Source: Populus alba
Lineage: Eukaryota > Streptophyta > Magnoliopsida > Malpighiales > Salicaceae
NCBI RefSeq assembly: GCF_005239225.2
Contig: NC_133284.1
Span: 30,180,339-30,244,338, forward strand
Direction of reading: 5' to 3'
DNA length: 64,000 bases
Shown here: piece after piece, positions 55,872 to 64,000 of the stretch
Position numbering within the stretch: position 1 is the stretch's first letter
Layout of the letters: each line of letters opens with the position of its first letter
Program-made: the position numbers and the translations under genes
The notes under the pieces: model-generated
The model's database searches: none
What the model was told of the DNA's origin: nothing
What the model saw: the letters and a program-made list of their open reading frames with translations, nothing else

Positions 55872-58800
55872 TCAGAAATTAAAGTTTTCCTGCGCAAGGT
55901 AGTGCAAAGGGAAAACTGCTCTACTATTTTGCCTCGCCAAGGGAGATGAATTTCCAATATCTCTGAAAGGAGAGCGTTTCGGGGCATCAGGTCCACCGGT
56001 GCAGGCGTGTGGTTTTCTTCTTCCATCACTAAAGGCCGCCTTCTGCTTGCGACAACCGTCATTGGGATTGCAGTTTTCTTTTAAGCGACAAACCAATACT
56101 CGCTTCTCCGTCTCATTGGGAGCCTCCACTGATGGTAAATTCTTAGACCTTGATGTTTCTTTAGCACTTGCCTTCCCCAGCCTCTCGAGCTCAACATGAA
56201 GCACAGCTACCTGATTTTGTAGCTCATTTTCCTTGGCTTCAGAAGAGAGGGCTTTCTGTCTCCACTCTTGCACCTGTAAAAAGCCACCTTGTTAATTTTT
56301 GCATAAATGCAAAATGAAAAATTGACAAGCCTAGGATCAAATGTTCTCGGATAAGCCTTTTACTCTCAACGAAAGGCTATTATTGGAGACTGTTCATATT
56401 TACTTTTGTAATCCAGACAATGATAGTTGGATCTTCCGAATGTTTGATGTTGTAGGAATGCAAACTTTGAGGGGGAAATGTGTTCTATAAGACATTTAGA
56501 AATATGCAAAATTGTTCCGTTGGGTGGACTCGCTGACTCAGAGATATATAAAGAAAGAAGCAAAAAGGAAAAACAGACGACATAGAGCTTGGTTTCTTAC
56601 AGCAGAATTCAGGGATTGAATCTCAAAATCAGAATCAAGTGCTCGATCTTCCCAAAAATCTCTGGAAGCCTGCAGCTCTTCCATCTCTTTCCTGACTTGC
56701 CCAAGAATCCCTTGCATTTGGGACCATTGCTCTGTCTCAGCCCGAACTTGCTCGATGACTCTCCGCAATATAACCTTGCAGCGCCCAGAGCATGCTTTCT
56801 CCTCACCGGGCTTTGTCTCCTGCAGGAAAAAGTTTTCGTCAACTTTCAGACAACCACAATTCATAGAGCATTTCATATTAAAATCCTACGAAATCAGTGA
56901 GCTGACTCGGTCTTTTCTTGCCATTAAATAATCTACTTCACTATCTGACATGTGTTTCCCGGACTTTACTGAAATCGATAACTTTTGTGTAAGAGTGTGT
57001 TTATTTTTGTCTTTAAAAATGCTTTTGAAAATATATCAAGTAAATCGTTTTGATTTTAAAAACATTTAAAAAAAAGTATATTATTTTAATATCTTTTTAA
57101 ATAAAAAAATATTTTAAAAAATAACACTTACTTTTAACTTACTATATACCTTTTAACCTGTAAGAAAATATGATTGGTTAGATATAATTTAAATAAAAAT
57201 TTTATTATAAAATTGAGTCAAAATCTTGATTTAATTAAAAGTTAAGATTTTTAATTTCCAACTTAAACTACATATATTCTTGAAAAAAGTTGATTTGAAT
57301 GATTTTTACCAAATATACCTCTAATTTAAATTCATTTTAACTTATTTTTATCATGAATTATTTATGAAAAAAAATTGAATTATAACTTAAAGTCAAAAAT
57401 TACTTTCAATAATAAATGGGAAATGGACTAAAAGAGTGTTAATGTGTCACTTGATCTATTGCCTTTCACCGTGCTTGGTTTGCTCAAGAATAGGAAGAGA
57501 ACAGAAAACTATTTCCCTTCTGTGTAATATCGTGGATTACGAGGAGGGTTTCAGATTTAACAGTGGAATTTTACCTTGCATGGTTGTCTTGTTGAAGATG
57601 AAGGCATGTCGGGAAACTCTTTTCTCTTGGAAGTGGAGGCAGAGTTGGTTGCAGAACTGCTGGCTGTAGAGAGCATCGACCCATACTCATCTTCCATTCT
57701 CTCTAACAAGCTTCCATTCGACAATCCCTCCATTTTCCTTCTCAGCATCTCCATCTGCTGCACATTGTTTTCTTCTAGAAATTAGCCATATGCACATGCA
57801 ATGTTAATTGTGACATAATATAGGAAATTATAGCTGCATTTCTTAACCAAATAAATGGAGAGAAGACCGATAGCAAACCCACTAAAAGCGATCCAAAATA
57901 ATAATTAAAAAAAAAAAGTAATTTGTGCTGTGTTCCTCTGTTTTCTTGGCAACTGAACAGGCATATGCTAGTCTCTTTGCTTCAAGAAAACCAGAGCCAC
58001 ATTGATCCGAGTAAAATTGAACTTTTGAGACAGGAAAAAACTCATCTCGGCTAACTATAACAAAACAAGTTGACTTCATACGAGTGAAGTGTTCATTCGG
58101 AATCTAAACAATGGAAGAACTATAGATTTATTTAGTTGGTCTTCTTCCAACAGAGAAGATAGTATGAGAGAAAAGGCCTTACGCAACTCAAACGCAGATG
58201 ATTAGATGGTATAGTGATCAAATCTAATAGAAAAAAGAGGACAGATTAAACATTACATTGCAACTGTGATTTGAAGATGAAGTCTCGTAGACACTGCAAT
58301 TTGTTTTGATGGACAAGCTTGCTTCTGCCATCTCTTGGATCTCCTTAACACATATCTCGTCCGATTCTCCTCCGAACTTCTCTAGCCGTCTTCGAAGAAT
58401 AGATACTTGTCTATCTAAATTACTACATTTTCGACCCTCTAAATCCTTAACTCCTGATCTTCTTTGCAACCTCTCTAGCTTCTCAATCAATTCTTGAATC
58501 TCTTCGTCCAATACCATTCTCACATCCTTGCCATCACAAATCCCTTTTCTCACCTGCAAGCAAATCACCAAACAAAACTCAGAAGAACAAAGAAAACGGT
58601 CTTGTACATTTAAACAATTTGGTTAGCCCCTAAATTATGTCCTTCAGAAACAATTCATGTGTTTACTGTCGTTTGGCATCCGCCTTGCCCATGTTTTCTT
58701 GGCTTCCAGACAGAGCACTCTGTTTGGCTGCAGAGAGGCTGTCACAAAACTATCCAAACTAGATACAAGGCTTAGTCAACATTAATCAAGAACCTGACAC

Positions 58801-59508
58801 GGGAAGAGAGAATAAAAAAAATCTAGACTAATAGCTGTGCCAGGCTTGCCAGAGTTGAGCAGACTTAGCCTCAGGTCTCAAGTCTTTTGCTAGAATTTGT
58901 CAAGAATCAAAATTATGAACTCTCATACCATTATGTATTGTTGTTTTCTTTACCTTTAATTTTTCAAGAACCAATCACATCATTAAAAATGTTAAGAATC
59001 CAAACGAAAGCAGCTACTAAGATTATGAGTTGATGAAAGAATTACTAACAGAAAGCAGAGCTCGAACTGCTGATCTTAGAATCCTCTCCATTTGAACCCT
59101 TCTTCTCTCCATCTTCTTGACAGCAATCTCCCTTTCCATCCTTAACAAATTACACTCTGCCCTCAACATCTCAGCTTGGAACCTCCACTTCTCCTCCTCC
59201 ATCACCACGCTTTCCCTCTCCTCCACTCTCTCCCTCCTCTCCTCCTCGAGGCACTGATCACCCCTGATACCACCAACCATCACAATTGGCATAGCCACTC
59301 TTGCAAACCCTCTTTCTTGATCAAACAAAACTTCCAACTTCCCCTTCCTGTCTCTTTGTGAACTTGGCTTTGCAGCATTGGACTTTGGCGCTTGTTTCCT
59401 GCGAGGCCTGCGAGGTAAATGGAGGATTCTTGGTGTTGGTTGGGCCGGTGGGTATTGCCATTTTGGCCTTCTTGATGTCAATGTTGTTATTGTTGATACT
59501 TTATCCAT
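55872..59508 (-). CDS. Plant-specific basic coiled-coil protein of unknown function
   Basis: Five exons on the minus strand (59508-59050, 58553-58257, about 57757-57575, 56819-56601, 56273-55872) give about 519 residues. The N-terminus is basic and Pro/Arg-rich (RRPKWQYPPAQPTPRI, then LHLPRRPRRKQ). A coiled coil follows at about residues 90-150 (EEKWRFQAEMLRAECNLLRM and on). A second coiled coil lies in exon 2 (LDEEIQELIEKLERLQRRSG, ending in RQVSILRRRLEKFGG). A Ser-rich linker in exon 3 is followed by a third helical region in exon 4 (VIEQVRAETEQWSQMQGILG) and the start of exon 5. The C-terminal 80 residues are basic and disordered (RLKENCNPNDGC). Exon 3 has alternative acceptors a few codons apart. 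I know similar plant proteins only as uncharacterised coiled-coil proteins. A scaffold or cytoskeleton role would be speculation. Confidence 0.85.
56997..57130 (+). repeat. AT-rich MITE-like repeat copy in an intron
   Basis: TTTTGAAAATATATCAAGTAAA, T- and A-rich runs and AATAACACTTAC make a further copy of the dispersed repeat of 15060-15312. It lies within the intron between exons 3 and 4 of the coiled-coil gene. Confidence 0.5.
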
Positions 59509-59834
59509 GCAAGAAACAACGGCTACTTCAGTCTCTCTTCTTCTTCTTTTATTCCTTCTTGGTTTTGAGATACACCTTGGTTTATCGTCAAAGTAGATGG
59601 AGGAGTTTGAAGATTTGAACGCAAAGAGTACTCCTACAAGCTCATAACAACTTCGCGTTCTATTGGTGGATGCCGGGTAGTGAGTAGGAGAGAGAGTTTG
59701 GAGCTCTGAACAGAGATTTTTTAGACCAACAACTTTCCTTTTTGGTTTGAAAATTTACAGGTTGTTTGTTTGTTTTATTATGTAGGAACTGGCCTGCTGG
59801 GAAGTGGGTTCTAGTTAAAGTGATAGTCTGGGGC

Positions 59835-59868
<34 letters not shown>

Positions 59869-60355
59869 TCGGAGTTTGGACTCTTGTGACAGGGATATAG
59901 TACTCCTGCTAAGCCTTGATTTTGGTCGAGAATTTGAAAAATACTCTTAACAATGGTTCATATGAATTGTACCCAAAATGTACAGTTTGAGAATTGAAGA
60001 GTGTGATTATCGACTTTTCAGAGGAACAGAGGAAGCCAGAGAGATCCTGGATGATTATTGACTGCTTACACTAGAGGGATTTTCTATTTGAAAAGCAGAG
60101 GCTCATACTAAATGCTTTTTAACAGGCAGGCACCAAATCTGTATGATGCTAGCAACCATCCTGTGGGTTCAAACTTGAAAGGTGTTGAGAGAGAGAAGAG
60201 AGAAGTTAAGACTACAGGCGTGCACCCTCGTTTTGTGCAAGGAACAGAGATTTCAAATGAAAGCTGTGCTGTGAGTGTTTCTTTCTCGTCTGCTCCTCCT
60301 GCTGCCCGATTTATTTCGTTTTCTTTTAGAAAACTGAGATGTATCTCTAGTGGAG
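59509..60355. other. Upstream region of the coiled-coil gene
   Basis: Contains the presumed promoter and leader of the minus-strand gene and a (GA)n microsatellite at 59836-59866, about 330 bp upstream of the start codon. An open frame at 60112-60456 has no recognisable domain. Confidence 0.55.
59836..59866. repeat. (GA)n microsatellite in the upstream region
   Basis: About 15 GA units. GA/CT runs near plant promoters can bind GAGA-type (BBR/BPC) proteins, but a role here is only a possibility. Confidence 0.9.
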
Positions 60356-60720
60356 GTATGATGTTGTATTTTAAAAATATTTTTTTAAAAAATTATGTTT
60401 CTAGTATTTTTAGATATTTTGATGCGTTAATATTAAAAATAATTTTTAAAAAATAAAAATATTATTTTAATACATTTTCAAGTGAAAATCATTTTGAAAA
60501 ACAACCTCAATCACACTTCCAAACAAGTTCTAAGTTAGTAATACGTGTCCGTGACAACGCGGTTATTTTTTAAAATATTTTAAAAACATATTAAAATAAT
60601 TTTTTTTTATTTTTTTAAAAAAATATTTTTGATACCAATACATCAAAACAATTCAAAAACATTAAAAAAATAATATCAAGTAAAAAAAAAACAGATTTTT
60701 ATAAAAACACCTAATTTTAA
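60356..60720. repeat. Two MITE-like AT-rich repeats in opposite orientation
   Basis: 60356-60530 (+) has TTTTGATGCGTTAATATT and CAAGTGAAAATCATTTTGAAA. 60548-60720 (-) has the complementary order, with ATATTAAAATAA, GATACCAATACATCAAAA and then a tail. They form a large imperfect inverted repeat of the same dispersed family. Confidence 0.6.
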
Positions 60721-62014
60721 ATGGGTAAACAAATGTTTACACTCCCTTTTCATTTTTTTTACTACTCTTGTCCTTCACGTTTTTTTTAGCAAATGTACCA
60801 GGACAGAGAAACCACAAAGTTAGTGGGTCAGTTTTTTATACAAAATAAATTATACAACAATCGACTCTTTTTTAATTATGAAAAAGAACAAAGAATAAAT
60901 CATATATAACAAAATAAATGTTAAATAATGCCGCATGAATATATAAATCAGATTTGTGAGAAATAAATGGTAACGTTCAAAAACCTTCACAGAGAACAAG
61001 GGGGGGCATAGCAGTGTCTAGTTTAGCTTCACAGTGGAAGATGATTATATTAATCAAAATGCAATTAAAGCAGGGCGTGCCGTTAAAGTTCATGTGTTAG
61101 TTATTGTTTAATAATTAGACTGATTCTGTTGTTCGTATTTATTTATTAATTGTGGATTCTCTTCCTCAGGGATGATTTTCAAGACTGACAGCCTCATTCC
61201 TCCGCCCTCTCTCTCTCTCTCTCCTCGCTGCCTCCCTCCCGCAGTGCCCTGACCCATTGCGATTCTCTTGATCCTCGCGTCCCTCTCCATTTTCAAAGAA
61301 AAGCACACAGACCCGAAGAAGCTTTTGTCCTCGGAAATATTAATGCCTTTGCCATTGTAGAGAGACAGAGTGAGACATGCAGCCATGTTTGAATCATCCA
61401 AGGGACCCACCGTCGCTGCTCCTCCTTGAATTTTACCAAGTCTTCCTCTTATCTTATTGCTACTTGTGTTTCGACAACTGTTGGAAGCTTGGTGCTGTGC
61501 TCAGTAGGCTCACCTGGGGTTTGAAAAGATTATATCAGTTGGAATTTGAATTATTTTTTTACTTTAAAAAATCTATTTTTAAATTTTTATTATTTAAAAA
61601 ATATAAAAAAATAAATTTTTAAAAAATATAATTTCAACTAAGTTCTCAAAATACTAACTTATTATTATTATTATTATGGTTGAAATTATAAGATTTATAA
61701 AAAAGAAACAGTACATTGCCATTGCCTGAATTGAATATGAATTATTTTCTTAAACTTGTCTTAAAAAAATAAAATTAATTTAGATAAGTAAAAATTATTT
61801 TAAAAAACACCAATAAAAAAATCAAATTACAAGTATATCCCTAGAGTAATTTGTTTATGTTCAAGAAACAAGTGAACAGTGGGGCTTAATTACCATTATT
61901 CAATTATTATTTTTAATTTTTTAGATACGTCACGTCTAGTTGGCATTTTACGTGGAAGGCAAGTACCTCTTATCAAGTGGTATTGTAATAAGTCACATGG
62001 TCATGCCAATTGGG

Positions 62015-62015
<1 letters not shown>
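60721..62015. other. Spacer, no supported gene
   Basis: AT-rich DNA with a (CT)n run near 61206 and an (ATT)n run near 61660. A 100-codon minus-strand frame at 61410-61108 spans the CT run and has no domain I recognise; it is not called as a gene. Confidence 0.5.

Positions 62016-62054
<39 letters not shown>
62016..62054. repeat. (AT)n microsatellite
   Basis: A nearly perfect AT run of about 39 bp in intergenic DNA. Confidence 0.95.
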
Positions 62055-62058
<4 letters not shown>

Positions 62059-63690
62059 CTTGTTGCTTAGAAGCACCACGATCATGTGGGGAGGAAGTAA
62101 AAAACAAGTAGAGAACACCAACTTACATATATTAATAAACATTTTTATTTCATAAATTTGTATTATGCATCGCATGTACTAAAAGTCTAGAGCAAGTAGC
62201 CAGAAAAAATCGTCCTTTCTCTTGAAAAATGCTACCAATGCTCTGCAATTAATCAGTAATTGCAAGCACATTTATCAAGTTGCAAACGGATTCAAAATCT
62301 GATACACTCGTAAAAGAAATTATTTGGTGTTTAGATGATATTTAATCAATGTTAAGTTAATATTTTCTTTTTCAAAGCTTAGAAAATATAAAATTAGTGG
62401 TAGATATCATAGCATTTGTGAAATAGTCTTTTTTAATTGAGGGTTTAGAGATTTTTTAATGATAAAGTTAATAATTTTAAATAAATAAATAAATTTAAAT
62501 TCTAAGAATAAAAGTTTATATTCTTGTTTTGGTATAATAAATGCTATAGAAATTAAAATATGATGACTAGAGAAAAAAAATTATAAACTATTTACTTGAA
62601 TGGTTTAGAGAAAGTTATAATTTCTGAACTCTGTCGTTTTGATACAATGAGGGGTTGGAGATTTATTTTCTTTAAATAGTATTAATAAGGTATAAATATC
62701 TCTTAAACATTATTAATAAGATAAAAATATAATAGCTTTTTGGAAAACCTTTTATACAAATGATTATTCCTGAATAGTTTATATTAAAAATTTTAAAAAT
62801 GAATAAACAAAATCTTATAACCCTAACATGGGATTATAATGATCCTCATGACCAATTAGACTTGACAGAAGAGTTGAGTCTGATAATTTACTACACTTAC
62901 TCATGCTTAAAGGTGACCAAATCTAAGTATGTTGGATCTGATAATTTGTTAAATTTATTTTTATTTGAGTTTCAAACATGGTTAAATTACTCAATTATAT
63001 TAATTCTATCAATTCACCAATCCCACTTGTTAGTAAATTACCTTCCTCAAATCAATTTTTTTTTATAAAGTTTTAAGTGTTTTTTCACGAAGCATCAAGA
63101 ATACCAATTCATATTGTAACTTCATATACAGTGTAAAATCTTGCCGTTGTGGGATTTACTATACATGCAGTGTTTCAATTCAAAACAAACCTCAGTGCAG
63201 AGTAATTTAAATCCAGCACAGTAAACAAAGCTAGGACATGGTTAATTTATTCTCTTAATTAAAGATTATAGTACTTTTAGTCTTTTAAGATGTTAATTGT
63301 CTGTAATCACTTGGTATTAATACAACAAACCTACAGCATATCTTGCATGTCTAAATACACTCAAGTCAATGTCGATTTAGAACGAAGCAAGTGGCAATAG
63401 TTTATTGGACACAAAGAACGATTCTGTCGTTTATCATGGAGCTCATGCTCTTGTCCTCTCTTCTTCTTGCTCATAGCCAAGGTAGCTGGGAATCTCCATC
63501 ATCCCCTCGTTGATATATATATATATATTGGCCATCCACGCCAATCTCTGCATGATTGCCTTATAATTGGCTTTTGGATAACGATGCTCCCGCACAGCGA
63601 GAAGAGAGGAAAATCAGCAGTTTATGACCGCATGTCTTATGGAAAATCAACATTTTAGGAGGAAAAAAAGAAAAAGAAATTGATTCTCAG
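62055..63690. other. AT-rich spacer, no gene seen
   Basis: Several short open frames (62799-63068, 63467-63658) have no recognisable domain. A possible short leader-like peptide, MELMLLSSLLLAHSQ, at 63437 stops after about 25 codons and has no continuation. Confidence 0.5.
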
Positions 63691-64000
63691 GCCGTGTTTG
63701 ATTGCAGGAAATTGAATTTCTAGAATTCACTTTCCTACTTTTTCTATATTTGGCAACAAAGAAAAAAAAATAATCAAAGAAAAATGAATTCCAATCAACC
63801 TAAAATTAATAACGTTTCAAAGGAAAGTGTTTTCCTTTTTAAAAAAAAGAAAACACTTTCCTTTTGGCGTGCGTGCCCAATAAATTAATTCACTTGCTAC
63901 AGTAACAAGTGATATAATTCACTTGCTACTGTAGCAGTGAATTAAAATGCAAAGGGGAGATTACCTATGCTCTGCTGCTTGAAGACGAATTATAATTCAC
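63691..64000 (+). repeat. Hairpin-rich repeat cut by the window end
   Basis: Starts near AGGCCGTGTTTGATTG, which resembles the start of many plant MITEs. It contains a perfect 16-bp inverted repeat (63819-63834 and 63849-63864) around a T/A loop, and a second imperfect hairpin near 63887-63952 built from TTCACTTGCTAC and its complement. The right end is outside the window. Confidence 0.45.

Noticed and set aside
61108..61410. 100-codon minus-strand frame
   Set aside because: It runs through a CT microsatellite, shows no recognisable domain and has no partner exon.

Overview
The window is nuclear DNA from a dicotyledonous plant. It is AT-rich, has genes with short exons and GT-AG introns, and is crowded with transposable elements. 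The protein families, the intron layout and several dispersed AT-rich repeats of a kind I associate with poplar and willow suggest Salicaceae. That species-level guess is inference, not proof.

Five ordinary plant genes can be assembled exon by exon. A cytosolic-type NAD kinase (NADK1-like, +, last eight coding exons at 6350-10172) has its first coding exon off the left edge. A DUF604 / GT31-like type II membrane glycosyltransferase (+, 11623-13457, three exons) is next. A cinnamoyl-CoA-reductase-like short-chain reductase (+, 22445-27081, six exons, 325 aa) follows. A NAC transcription factor with a proline-rich N-terminal extension (+, 41675-43396, three exons, 504 aa) comes next. The last is an uncharacterised basic coiled-coil protein (-, 55872-59508, five exons, about 519 aa). 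A three-exon remnant of a RETICULATA-related plastid gene lies at 14065-14520 (-). These genes share no operon-like logic; they are independent loci separated by transposon-filled spacers.

The spacers hold most of the interest. A 5.1-kb Copia element (809-5891) sits in NADK1 intron 1. Its two LTRs are identical except for one TA unit and its 5-bp target duplication is perfect, yet its single gene is broken by several frameshifts. At 17-21 kb a decayed Gypsy gag-protease remnant is split by a solo LTR (19302-20374, TSD GTTTG). At 27.6-36 kb the two genes of a dead PIF/Harbinger transposon (transposase and Myb/SANT-like partner) are separated by a large Ogre/Tat-like LTR (29975-32577), and the Myb/SANT gene is itself cut by a related solo LTR (33199-35351, TSD CTCCT). 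At 37-40 kb a small tandem array is interrupted by a third solo LTR (37584-40012, TSD TAAAA). A compact GC-rich hAT-like MITE with an 8-bp TSD is at 40584-40860. At 46-55.3 kb are two decayed Copia elements in opposite orientation; the LTR of the second is split by a 4.2-kb CACTA element (50971-55139, TSD TCT).

The right end (59.6-64 kb) has no convincing gene. It holds AT-rich MITE copies, microsatellites and the start of another hairpin-rich repeat. I found no tRNA or rRNA genes, no CRISPR arrays and no bacterial features.
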